A stretch of 64,000 bases of DNA from Candidatus Pullichristensenella avicola (GTDB taxonomy: Bacteria; Bacillota; Clostridia; Christensenellales; Aristaeellaceae). Both the position numbers and the translations under genes were made by a program. The stretch lies in assembly GCA_018711655.1 (NCBI GenBank), contig DVIA01000014.1, forward strand, positions 1-64,000. The letters are read 5' to 3'. The notes under the pieces were generated by a model, which saw only the letters and a program-made list of their open reading frames with translations, was not told where the DNA came from and ran no database searches. Below, piece after piece: positions 18,260-25,403 of the stretch. Positions within the stretch are counted from its first letter, which is position 1. Each line of letters starts with the position of its first letter.

Positions 18260-18895
18260 TCAGCGCGCCAGGGCCAGAAGCGCCGACATGTCCGCGCTGA
18301 CGAGCGCCGCAAGGTTTTCGAAAATGCGCTCGGCCGGCCAGTCCCACCAGCGCAACTTGAGCAGGCGGCGGACAGTCTCTTCGTCAAAGCGCATCCTTAC
18401 CACACGGCAGGGGTTGCCGACGGCCACGGCATAGGCGGGCACGTTCCCCGCCACCACCGCGCCCGCGCCGATGATGGCCCCGTCGCCGACGCGCGCGCCG
18501 GGCAGGAAGGTGACGCGCTCGCCGACCCAGACGTCGTTGCCAAGCACCGTATCGCCCTTGAAGGGCAGATCCTCAAGGCGCGGCACGCTCGTTTCCCAGC
18601 CGCCGCCCATGATGTTGAAGGGATAGGTGGTGGCCGAACCCATGCGATGGTTGGCGCCGTTCATGATAAAGGTCACGCCGCGGGCGATGGCGCAGAACTT
18701 GCCGATGACAAGTTTGTCGCCGAGAAATTCATAGTGGTGCGTGACATGATCCTCGAAGCGCTCCGAATCCACGGGGTCGTCGTAGTAGGTGTAGTCGCCG
18801 ACGACGATGTTGGGCCGCGTGACGGTGTTTTTGATAAAGCAGACGCTGGGCACGGCCGGGTTGGGGTGCACAGCGTTCGGATCCGGGCCGAACAT
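18260..18895 (-). CDS. Vat/CatB-type xenobiotic O-acetyltransferase
   Basis: A 211-residue left-handed beta-helix acetyltransferase closely resembling the Vat streptogramin A acetyltransferases. Shared features are the opening MFGPDPNAVHP, VGDYTYYD, GKFCAIARGVTFIMNGANHRM (catalytic His about 83), YPFNIMGGGWE, KGDTVLGNDVWVG and the C-terminal LRWWDWP. The family uses acetyl-CoA to acetylate small molecules, including streptogramin A and chloramphenicol. Whether this one confers resistance cannot be told from sequence. Its ATG overlaps the stop of the upstream hydrolase (TGATG), with GGGGAGG as ribosome site, so the two are translationally coupled. Confidence 0.85.
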   Translation of the reverse strand: MFGPDPNAVHPNPAVPSVCFIKNTVTRPNIVVGDYTYYDDPVDSERFEDHVTHHYEFLGDKLVIGKFCAIARGVTFIMNGANHRMGSATTYPFNIMGGGWETSVPRLEDLPFKGDTVLGNDVWVGERVTFLPGARVGDGAIIGAGAVVAGNVPAYAVAVGNPCRVVRMRFDEETVRRLLKLRWWDWPAERIFENLAALVSADMSALLALAR

Positions 18896-19785
18896 CACTG
18901 CGCCTCCCCCGTTTCCGCCGCCTTCCAGCAGAGCATATTGTCCTCGCAGAAATAGCTGACGCGTCCCGCGTCCATCAGCCAGGTCAGGAAAGCGCGCACC
19001 GTAGCCCCCAGCAGCGTGTGCTGGCCAAAGGTCATTTGCAGATCGTACCGGTCGAAAATGGCCTTGAGGAGCGCTTCAAACGGCATTGGCGTTTGCAGAA
19101 GTTCGACGATGCAATCGCCCGTTTCATACACCCAGCGACGGTTGCGCTCGACCACGGGCGCGGGGTCCTCAAAGGGCGCGACATGCGCCGGCACGAACGC
19201 CGCGCCCTCCAGCACCGCCACAATCTCCAGCGTCTGCAGGAACTTTTCCACATCGTAGAGGTACGTCAACCGGTATTTTTCAAAAGTATGCGCGCTGGCC
19301 ACGGCGTCGCCGAGGAACCAGACGCCGTCGGGCGTGCAGACGCCAAGCATGGCGAAGGCGTGGCCATCGAGGCGAATGCAGCGCATGCCCTCGGGCATCT
19401 GCGCGGCCTCTATCGGCTCGTAGCGGGCGCTTTGCGCCAGAAAAAACTTGCTGCGCAGGGGCTTGGGCGGATGCGCGCCATAGAGCAGGGCGGTGTTGAT
19501 CTCCGGAAAGTTGCCCGGAGCGGTCGGCTCGGCGAGATAGAGGCGGCAGCCCGTGCGCTGCTGCAAAAGCGCCGCGCCGCCGGTGTGATCGGCGTGATAA
19601 TGGGTGACGATGACCGCTTCAAGGCGCAGGCCGAGCTCGTCGAGAATGTGCAGCGCCTTTTTCGCCGCGTCCTTGTCGTTGCCGGAATCCACCAACCACG
19701 CCGCATCGCCGGCTCGAAAAATACCCACGCGGCTGGGGCAGTCCATGAAAAACGTATTTTTGCCCACCTGAACGCATTCGTACAT
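18895..19785 (-). CDS. MBL-fold metallo-hydrolase
   Basis: A 296-residue protein of the metallo-beta-lactamase superfamily. The zinc motif THYHADHTGG is at about residues 61-70, an Asp-containing WLVDSGNDKDA precedes it, and later metal ligands are likely in LDGHAFAMLG and FLGDAV. The C-terminal region has a helical extension. It is the first gene of a two-gene unit with the Vat-like acetyltransferase. The substrate is unknown; glyoxalase II-like and lactonase-like members share this pattern. It is transcribed divergently from the PH-domain gene, with a TATAAT -10 at 19815-19820 (- strand). Confidence 0.85.
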   Translation of the reverse strand: MYECVQVGKNTFFMDCPSRVGIFRAGDAAWLVDSGNDKDAAKKALHILDELGLRLEAVIVTHYHADHTGGAALLQQRTGCRLYLAEPTAPGNFPEINTALLYGAHPPKPLRSKFFLAQSARYEPIEAAQMPEGMRCIRLDGHAFAMLGVCTPDGVWFLGDAVASAHTFEKYRLTYLYDVEKFLQTLEIVAVLEGAAFVPAHVAPFEDPAPVVERNRRWVYETGDCIVELLQTPMPFEALLKAIFDRYDLQMTFGQHTLLGATVRAFLTWLMDAGRVSYFCEDNMLCWKAAETGEAQ

Positions 19786-19814
19786 GGCTTTTCCCTCTCA
19801 GAACCGTTTTTTGC

Positions 19815-19820
19815 ATTATA
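19815..19820 (-). promoter_or_regulatory. -10 box for the MBL hydrolase unit
   Basis: ATTATA on the + strand reads TATAAT on the - strand, 30 bp upstream of the hydrolase ATG. The -35 is weak (GCAATT at 17 bp). It lies back to back with the forward promoter at 19840-19868. Confidence 0.5.
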
Positions 19821-19839
19821 CACCTTTACTGTTAAGGAA

Positions 19840-19868
19840 TTGCTTTTGCGCGCGCATTGGTGTATACT
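19840..19868 (+). promoter_or_regulatory. Promoter for the PH-domain/FecCD unit
   Basis: TTGCTT (19840-19845), a 17-bp spacer and TATACT (19863-19868). The start codon is at 19887, so the leader is very short. Confidence 0.72.
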
Positions 19869-19886
19869 GTTGGAGAGGTGATCGCA

Positions 19887-20303
19887 ATGATCCTGTGGAA
19901 AGACAGAAAGCGCATACTCGGCATGCCGATAACTTTCACCGTCTACTCCCTGTCTGAGGACCGGCTGTTTGTCAAGACCGGGCTTTTCAACCTGCGCACG
20001 GAGGAGATCATCCTCTATCGCATTCGCGATATCAGCCTGCGCCGTTCCTTTGGCCAGCGCGTTTTCGGCGTGGGCACGGTGCACATCTGCTCTTCCGACC
20101 ACACCAGCCCGGAACTGGACGTAAAGAACATCCGCCATTCTGAGAAGGTCAAGGAAATGATCCACGAGCAGGTGGAGAAGATGAAGATGGAGCGCCGCGT
20201 GCGCGTCAACGAGCTGATCGACGGCGCCAATCCGGACGACGAATTCGACGGCGACCTGAACGACGGCATGGACGGCGCGCCGGACGGGGAGCACGACGCC
20301 TGA
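19887..20303 (+). CDS. Bacterial PH-domain protein
   Basis: A 138-residue protein with a YdbS/bPH2-like pleckstrin-homology fold: MILWKDRKRILGMPITFTVY, then DRLFVKTGLFNLRTEEIILYRIRDISLRRSFGQRVFGVGTV. There is no transmembrane segment. The C-terminus is acidic (NPDDEFDGDLNDGMDG). ATG 19887 is preceded by GGAGAGG, while the longer frame upstream overlaps the promoter. One base separates it from the FecCD-type permease. The role is unknown; membrane or protein binding is plausible. Confidence 0.75.
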   Translation: MILWKDRKRILGMPITFTVYSLSEDRLFVKTGLFNLRTEEIILYRIRDISLRRSFGQRVFGVGTVHICSSDHTSPELDVKNIRHSEKVKEMIHEQVEKMKMERRVRVNELIDGANPDDEFDGDLNDGMDGAPDGEHDA

Positions 20304-20304
20304 C

Positions 20305-21339
20305 ATGCGCGCCGCTTCCTACATACGCAGGCGCGGCTTCGTAGCGCGCGCCTGCGCCGTTTTGTCGATTGTTTCCCTGCTGGCGCTGCTGGGCAGCCTG
20401 TGCGTGGGCAGCGCGCCTTACGCCTTCTGCGACGTGTGGAGGGCGCTGTTTGCGCGCCTTGGCGTCGGCGAGGCGAGCGCCACGGCGGAACTGGTGATCT
20501 GGGGCATCCGTCTGCCGCGTTCGCTGCTGGCCTATGTTGTCGGCGCGGCGCTGGCCGTTTCCGGGGTTCTGATGCAGGGCGTATTCCGCAACCCCATGGC
20601 CGAACCGGGGCTGCTGGGCGTGTCCTCCGGGGCGGCGCTGGGCGCGGCGGCAGCCATGCTGCTGGGGCTGCAGGCCTCGTTTCTCGGCTTTTCCGCCATT
20701 TCCATCTGCGCTTTTGCCGGCGGGGCGCTGGCTGTGCTGATGGTGTTGGGCGTCGCCGGCGCCGGACGCGGAGGGCTTACGGCGTTGCTGCTGAGCGGCG
20801 TAGCGGTCAGCGCCTTCCTTTCGGCGCTGCTGTCCGGGCTTCTGTCTGTCCGCCATGAGGCGTTGGAAAGCGTTTATATGTGGACGCTGGGCAGCTTCGC
20901 CTCGGCCAGCTTTGCAGACGTGGCGCTGGCAACGGGCGCGCTGGCGCTCGCGCTGGTTTGCTCCATGGCCCTCGCGCGGGACCTCAATGTCGTCTGCGCC
21001 GGAAGCGAGGCGCAGTTGTTGGGCGTAAACGCGCCGAGGGTGCGCCTGGCGGCGCTGTCGCTTGCGACGCTTGCGACGGCCACGGCGGTCTCGGTCAGCG
21101 GCGTGATCGGCTTTGTCGGTCTGACCGCGCCGCACGCGGTGCGCCGCCTGACCGGTTCGGACCATCGCTCGCTTCTGCCGCTTTCGGCGCTGACGGGCGG
21201 GCTGTTTTTGCTGCTCGCCGACGCGCTCTCGCGCACGCTGCTCGCCCCGGCGGAATTGCCTGTGGGCGTAACCACTTCGCTCTTTGGCGGGCCCTTCTTC
21301 CTCGCCCTCATCCGCCGCTATCGGGGAGGCCGCGCATGA
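20305..21339 (+). CDS. FecCD-family ABC transporter permease
   Basis: A 344-residue polytopic permease of the iron-siderophore/haem/cobalamin importer family (BtuC/FecD/FhuB type). Family motifs are RLPRSLLAYVVGAALAVSGVLMQG, NPMAEPGLLGVSSGAALG and GVIGFVGLTAPHAVRRLTGSDH, the last being the coupling region near the ATPase. About nine to ten hydrophobic segments are visible. The stop overlaps the ATPase start (ATGA). No periplasmic binding protein is encoded nearby, so the substrate and the partner are open. Confidence 0.9.
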   Translation: MRAASYIRRRGFVARACAVLSIVSLLALLGSLCVGSAPYAFCDVWRALFARLGVGEASATAELVIWGIRLPRSLLAYVVGAALAVSGVLMQGVFRNPMAEPGLLGVSSGAALGAAAAMLLGLQASFLGFSAISICAFAGGALAVLMVLGVAGAGRGGLTALLLSGVAVSAFLSALLSGLLSVRHEALESVYMWTLGSFASASFADVALATGALALALVCSMALARDLNVVCAGSEAQLLGVNAPRVRLAALSLATLATATAVSVSGVIGFVGLTAPHAVRRLTGSDHRSLLPLSALTGGLFLLLADALSRTLLAPAELPVGVTTSLFGGPFFLALIRRYRGGRA

Positions 21340-22097
21340 GGCTGCGCGTGGAGGGCGTAACCTTCGGCTACCCCGGCCGTGAAATGGCGCTTTCCAACAT
21401 AACGTTGGAGGCAAAAAGCGGCGAGGCGCTGGGGCTGCTGGGGCCAAACGGGTCGGGCAAGAGCACGCTCCTCAAGTTGATGTGCGGGGCGCTCAGGCCG
21501 CAGACGGGAACGGTATCGCTCAACGGCGCGCCCGTGCTCTCGCTGCGGCCGCGCGCGCTGGCCCGCGCGCTTGCGCTGGTGCCGCAATCCGCGCCGCCGC
21601 CGGAGGGATTTACGGCGCTGGACGTGGCGCTGATGGGCCGGCACGCCTACATTCCCCGCCTGGGCCGCGAAAGCGGGCGCGATATAGCCGCCGCCCGCGA
21701 GGCCATGCGGCGCACCGGCGTGGAGGCCCTGGCGGAGAACGACGCGCGCGCGCTTTCCGGCGGCGAGTGGCAGCGCGTGCTCATCGCCCGCGCGCTTGCG
21801 CAGGAGTCTGGCGCCTTGCTGTTGGACGAGCCTGTGGCCAACCTGGATATACGCTACCAGCTGGAGATTTTGCGCTTGCTGCGAGCGCTTGCGCAGGAGG
21901 GGCGCGCCGTGGTATTGGTGATGCACGATATCAACCTCGCCGCGCGCTTCTGCGATCGCCTGGCGGTGCTGCGTGCCGGCCGCCTGTGTGCGGACGGCGC
22001 GCCTGCGGACGTGCTCACGCCGCAGTTGATCGAGGAGGTCTACGGCGTGCGCGGAACCACGCGCCGCGATCCCTATCCCCGTTTCGAACCGGATTGA
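21336..22097 (+). CDS. FecE-type ABC transporter ATP-binding protein
   Basis: A 253-residue ATPase that should power the adjoining permease. Walker A is GLLGPNGSGKSTLLKLMCG, the signature is LSGGEWQRVLIARAL, Walker B is ALLLDEPVANLD, and the switch His is in VMHDINLAARFCD. The usual FecE signature helix is present. It overlaps the permease gene by 4 bp and ends the unit. The following 270 bp hold inverted repeats and then the proS T-box promoter. Confidence 0.92.
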   Translation: MRLRVEGVTFGYPGREMALSNITLEAKSGEALGLLGPNGSGKSTLLKLMCGALRPQTGTVSLNGAPVLSLRPRALARALALVPQSAPPPEGFTALDVALMGRHAYIPRLGRESGRDIAAAREAMRRTGVEALAENDARALSGGEWQRVLIARALAQESGALLLDEPVANLDIRYQLEILRLLRALAQEGRAVVLVMHDINLAARFCDRLAVLRAGRLCADGAPADVLTPQLIEEVYGVRGTTRRDPYPRFEPD

Positions 22098-22188
22098 CGC
22101 CGGAAACGGCCTTTGCGGCCTTCCCTCGGCGGCGTTTTGCAGGCATGCCTGCGCAGCCGCGCGCCGCGCTCGAAGCAAATCGCGCCGC

Positions 22189-22283
22189 CGTCGGGCGGGG
22201 AAAGCCGACGGGGCAAGGCGGCTCTTGCGCCCCTCGTTCTTCGCGGCGGTCGTCTGCGCGCCCGCTGTCCTTGCCCGACGGCG
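22189..22283. repeat. Inverted-repeat region upstream of the proS leader
   Basis: CGCCGTCGGGC (22189-22199) is the exact complement of GCCCGACGGCG (22273-22283). A second left arm near 22206-22220 (GCCGACGGGGCAAGG) nearly matches the same right arm extended to CCTTGCCCGACGGC, so two pairings compete. It lies between the ATPase stop and the proS promoter and may end the upstream transcript. Confidence 0.5.
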
Positions 22284-22333
22284 TTTCCCGGCGTCGCTCC
22301 GAGCGAGTCCGGGTTCTTTAACCGAAGCTTCGC

Positions 22334-22362
22334 TTGCCTTTCCGGGAAAAAGGAGCTATAAT
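22334..22362 (+). promoter_or_regulatory. Promoter of the proS T-box transcript
   Basis: TTGCCT (22334-22339), a 17-bp spacer and TATAAT (22357-22362). Transcription would begin near 22369, about 245 nt before the start codon, which fits a T-box leader. Confidence 0.78.
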
Positions 22363-22368
22363 GGCATC

Positions 22369-22600
22369 AAGACAAGCGCGATGACGGAAAAAGCCGCATC
22401 CGCCGCGTCCAAAGAGAGCGCGCCCCAGGCTGCAAGGCGCGCGGCGCGGGGGTGATGGCTCCGGCTTCCCGAGCGCGCGGGAGAACGCTTTGCGTTTGCG
22501 AAGAAATCCCGCCGTTTCGCCCGCGTTAGGGGCGCTGAGCACAAAGCACGGTGGTACCGCGAACTGACCTTCGCCCATGCAGGGGCGAGGGAATTTTTTT
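22369..22600 (+). promoter_or_regulatory. T-box riboswitch controlling proS
   Basis: The leader contains the T-box core GGTGGTACCGCG (22550-22561), which base-pairs with the CCA end of uncharged tRNA in the antiterminator. A terminator hairpin follows at once. An AGAGAG element at 22413-22418 fits Stem I, whose base can form from AAGCCG (22391-22396) and CGGCTT (22462-22467). A CCG proline triplet at 22461-22463 is a tentative specifier. Low charging of tRNA-Pro should let RNA polymerase read through into proS. Confidence 0.85.
22568..22600 (+). terminator. T-box regulated terminator of proS
   Basis: A 9-bp stem (22568-22576 with 22583-22591; core TCGCCC/GGGCGA) is followed by AATTTTTTT. Its left arm can instead pair with the T-box region to form the antiterminator. 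Confidence 0.87.
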
Positions 22601-22612
22601 GGAGGGAAGCAC

Positions 22613-24061
22613 ATGGGCAAGAAAAACGACAAGCAGGAATTTGTGGCGCACATCACGCCCCGCAGCGAGGATTTCTCGCAGTGGTACACCGACGTTATTC
22701 TCAAGACCGACCTGGTCGATTACGCGCCCGTGCGCGGCTGCATGGTCATCAAGCCCTACGGCTACGCCCTCTGGGAGCGCATGCAGGCCGAACTGGACAG
22801 CCGTTTCAAGGCCACGGGACACCAGAACGTGGCCATGCCGATGCTCATTCCCGAAAGCCTTCTGCTCAAGGAGGCCGAGCATGTGGAAGGCTTCGCGCCG
22901 GAGGTCGCCTGGGTGACCCAGGGCGGCAACGAAGTGCTGCCCGAGCGCCTAGCCATTCGCCCGACGTCGGAAACGCTGTTCTGCACCATGTATGCAAAAT
23001 GGGTGCAGTCCTGGCGCGATCTGCCGATGAAGTACAACCAGTGGTGCTCGGTGATGCGCTGGGAAAAGACCACGCGGCCTTTCCTGCGCACCAGCGAGTT
23101 CTGGTGGCAGGAGGGCCATACCATCCACGCCACGCCTGAAGAGGCGCAGGAAGAAACCCTTCTGATGCTGGATGTGTACCGCGATTTTGCCGAAAACGTG
23201 CTGGCCCTGCCCGTGCTCACCGGCCGCAAGACCGACAAGGAAAAGTTCGCCGGCGCGCGCGCCACCTATTCCATGGAGGCCATGATGCAGGACGGCAAGG
23301 CTCTGCAGGCCGGCACCACGCACAACTTCGGCACCAACTTCTCCGAGGCCTACGGCATCCAGTTCCTCTCCAAAGAGGGCAAGCTGGAATACGCCCACGA
23401 GACCAGTTGGGGCACCTCCACGCGCCTGATCGGCGCCATCGTCATGACGCACGGCGATGAGCGCGGCCTGAAACTGCCGCCGCGCGTGGCGCCCATCCAG
23501 GTGGTCATTCTCCCCATCGCCATGCACAAGGAAGGCGTGCTGGAGCGCGCCCGCGCCCTCAAGGCCGAGTTGGAGGCCGCCGGGCTGCGCGTGGAACTGG
23601 ACGAGCGCGACACCTATTCCGCCGGCTGGAAGTTCAACGAATGGGAGATGAAGGGCGTGCCCGTGCGCCTGGAACTCGGCCCGCGCGATATCGAAAACGG
23701 CGTGGCCATGTCCATGCGCCGCGATACGCTGGAGAAAAAACCGCTGGAGCTTGCCGGCATCGCCGACACGGTCAAGGCGCTGCTTGATGACATTCACACC
23801 ACCATGTTCGAGCAGGCGCGCGCCTTCCGTGACGCCCACATCTACACCGCCACCACGCTGGAGGCGTTGGAAAAGGGCGTGCAGAACGGCTTTGTCAAGG
23901 CCGCCTGGTGCGGCTGCCGCGAGTGCGAGGACAAGGTCAAGGAACTCTACAACGCCTCAACGCGCAACATGCCCTTCGACCAGAGCGACATGCCCTCCGA
24001 CAAATGCGTCGTCTGCGGCAAGCCCGCCGAAAAACTCATCTACTTCGCCAAGGCGTACTGA
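22613..24061 (+). CDS. proS: Prolyl-tRNA synthetase (short, archaeal/eukaryote-type ProRS)
   Basis: A 482-residue class II synthetase that charges tRNA-Pro. Motif 1 and 2 regions are visible (KPYGYALWERMQAEL; FLRTSEFWWQEGHTIHATPEEA), as is RPTSETLFCTMYAKW. Motif 3 is in THGDERGLKLPPRVAPIQVV. The C-terminal zinc-like domain has CGCRECEDKVKE and CVVCGKPAEKLIYFAKAY. The INS editing domain of the long bacterial ProRS is missing, so this is the short ProS type 3. ATG 22613 follows GGAGGGA; an upstream in-frame ATG lies in the terminator and is rejected. It is controlled by the T-box. Confidence 0.96.
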   Translation: MGKKNDKQEFVAHITPRSEDFSQWYTDVILKTDLVDYAPVRGCMVIKPYGYALWERMQAELDSRFKATGHQNVAMPMLIPESLLLKEAEHVEGFAPEVAWVTQGGNEVLPERLAIRPTSETLFCTMYAKWVQSWRDLPMKYNQWCSVMRWEKTTRPFLRTSEFWWQEGHTIHATPEEAQEETLLMLDVYRDFAENVLALPVLTGRKTDKEKFAGARATYSMEAMMQDGKALQAGTTHNFGTNFSEAYGIQFLSKEGKLEYAHETSWGTSTRLIGAIVMTHGDERGLKLPPRVAPIQVVILPIAMHKEGVLERARALKAELEAAGLRVELDERDTYSAGWKFNEWEMKGVPVRLELGPRDIENGVAMSMRRDTLEKKPLELAGIADTVKALLDDIHTTMFEQARAFRDAHIYTATTLEALEKGVQNGFVKAAWCGCRECEDKVKELYNASTRNMPFDQSDMPSDKCVVCGKPAEKLIYFAKAY

Positions 24062-24177
24062 TCCCTGTGGGGTCCGTTCGCGCGGCGCGGCTTCCCGCCG
24101 CCGGTTTGCGGACGCGCCTTTCGAAATCGGCCGTCGGCGCGCAAAGGCGCTTTGCCGTCAATGCTGCCGACCCTCAA

Positions 24178-24218
24178 AACCGGCCGTCTCGCGATGCAGT
24201 ATCGCGGGGCGGCCGGTT
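24178..24218. terminator. Large hairpin downstream of proS
   Basis: AACCGGCCG (24178-24186) pairs with CGGCCGGTT (24210-24218), and inside it CGCGAT (24190-24195) pairs with ATCGCG (24201-24206). There is no strong T-run on either side, so a terminator role is only likely, not shown. Confidence 0.45.
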
Positions 24219-24800
24219 CATTTCGCATGCCGCCTTCGCAACAGCGAGAAAGGAAACCGCTCCCGCTCCGGAAACAGCGCCGCGGCCTTTTCGCGGCGGA
24301 AAAAGAAAAGCAATGGCCGCAAGGCGATGGCTGCGGGGAAACGGCGCACGCTTTCCCGCAGCAGACAGATTCTCAACATTGCCGAGGATGGACAAAACGC
24401 CTTCTTCGCAACGCCTGCGCGTTTAAACAGCGGCGCCCACGGCCAGCCGGCGGAAAGCATGTGCAGCATCGCTTCATTGGCGATATCCACGCCGCAACGC
24501 CGGGCGCGGCAATGGCGCAGTCCTTCTATGCAAAGGCGGCTTCGACGGTATCGCGGGAGGCGCGCGCCAGGCAGAGCGCCGCACCGACGATCGCGGAAGC
24601 GCTCGGAAAAGCCAGCGCGAGCAGCGGCCGTCGCCGTCCGCAGCGCAGCCGCCAGCACGCGGTTTTCGCAGGCATTTGCCCGCGCATTTACGCTGGAAAG
24701 GCGCGCGCTGAAGCCGCAAAACATCGCGCGCCGCCCGCCTGGGAACCGGCATTGGCTTCATGGGCAGGTGCCCTTCTACACTTCTCTATCAGCAAAAATC

Positions 24801-25098
24801 GTCTCCGCACGCAATGTCCATATTGCGAATCTGCCCTGAGCGAATCGCTGCAGCCGGAAACATGCGCAGTCGGCCCCGCAGACGGGTTCCCTCTCGCCTT
24901 CCCATCGCCAAGAAATCCGTCTCCGCACGCAATATCCATATTGCAAATCCGGCCCGGGCGAATCGCTGCAGCCGGAAACATGCGCAGTCGGCCCCGCAGA
25001 CGGGTTCTCTCTCGCCTTCCCATCGCCAAGAAATCCGTCTCCGCACGCAATGTCCATATTGCGAATCTGCCCTGAGCGAATCACTGCAGCTGGAAGCG
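24801..25098. repeat. 118-bp tandem repeat, about 2.5 copies
   Basis: Copies begin at 24801, 24919 and 25037 (each GTCTCCGCAC), an exact 118-bp period. The third copy breaks off near 25098. Copies 1 and 2 differ at several positions near their 5' part, and copy 3 matches copy 1 there. Each copy starts with a small hairpin, CGCAAT-6-ATTGCG; in copy 2 the right arm has a mismatch. Confidence 0.9.
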
Positions 25099-25403
25099 CG
25101 CGCAAAACAAGCTGCGATTTTGCGACGCCGCCCCGGCAGGAAAAGGGGCGGCCGCATAAAAACGCCGCGGACGAGGAAACCCTCGACCGCGACGCGCCGT
25201 CCCAGTGAATATCGCCTCTGGCCGCCTGTCAAAACAGCGCGCCCAAGCGTCCCGCTCAAATATTTAAAGCCGGCCCGCGGCTGACGCGATCCCGAATGCC
25301 TCGGCCCGCGATGGAAGCGGCCGCCCAGGGCGCGCGGCATGTTCCGCCGGGAACACCCAGCGGTGCAAAGGCGCCGCGCGAGTCAAAGCGTTCACGTCTC
25401 TTC

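Larger units (their letters stand above)
24062..25403. other. Gene-poor region between proS and recN
   Basis: About 1.34 kb without a credible gene on either strand; open frames here have no recognisable domain and no good ribosome site. It holds a two-part hairpin at 24178-24218, a 118-bp tandem repeat at 24801-25098, and another 8-bp hairpin at 25127-25152 (GCCGCCCC/GGGGCGGC). The converging genes proS (+) and recN (-) end at its borders. Confidence 0.6.

Noticed and set aside
17749..18434. Several open frames with repeated peptides such as PTRARRKT or FAPGARGAA
   Set aside because: The peptide repeats come from the degenerate DNA repeat array at 17778-18112; the frames differ between copies and lack ribosome sites.
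24152..25075. 307-residue + frame after proS
   Set aside because: Its repeats are translations of the 118-bp tandem repeat, and the N-terminal part has no domain or start signal.
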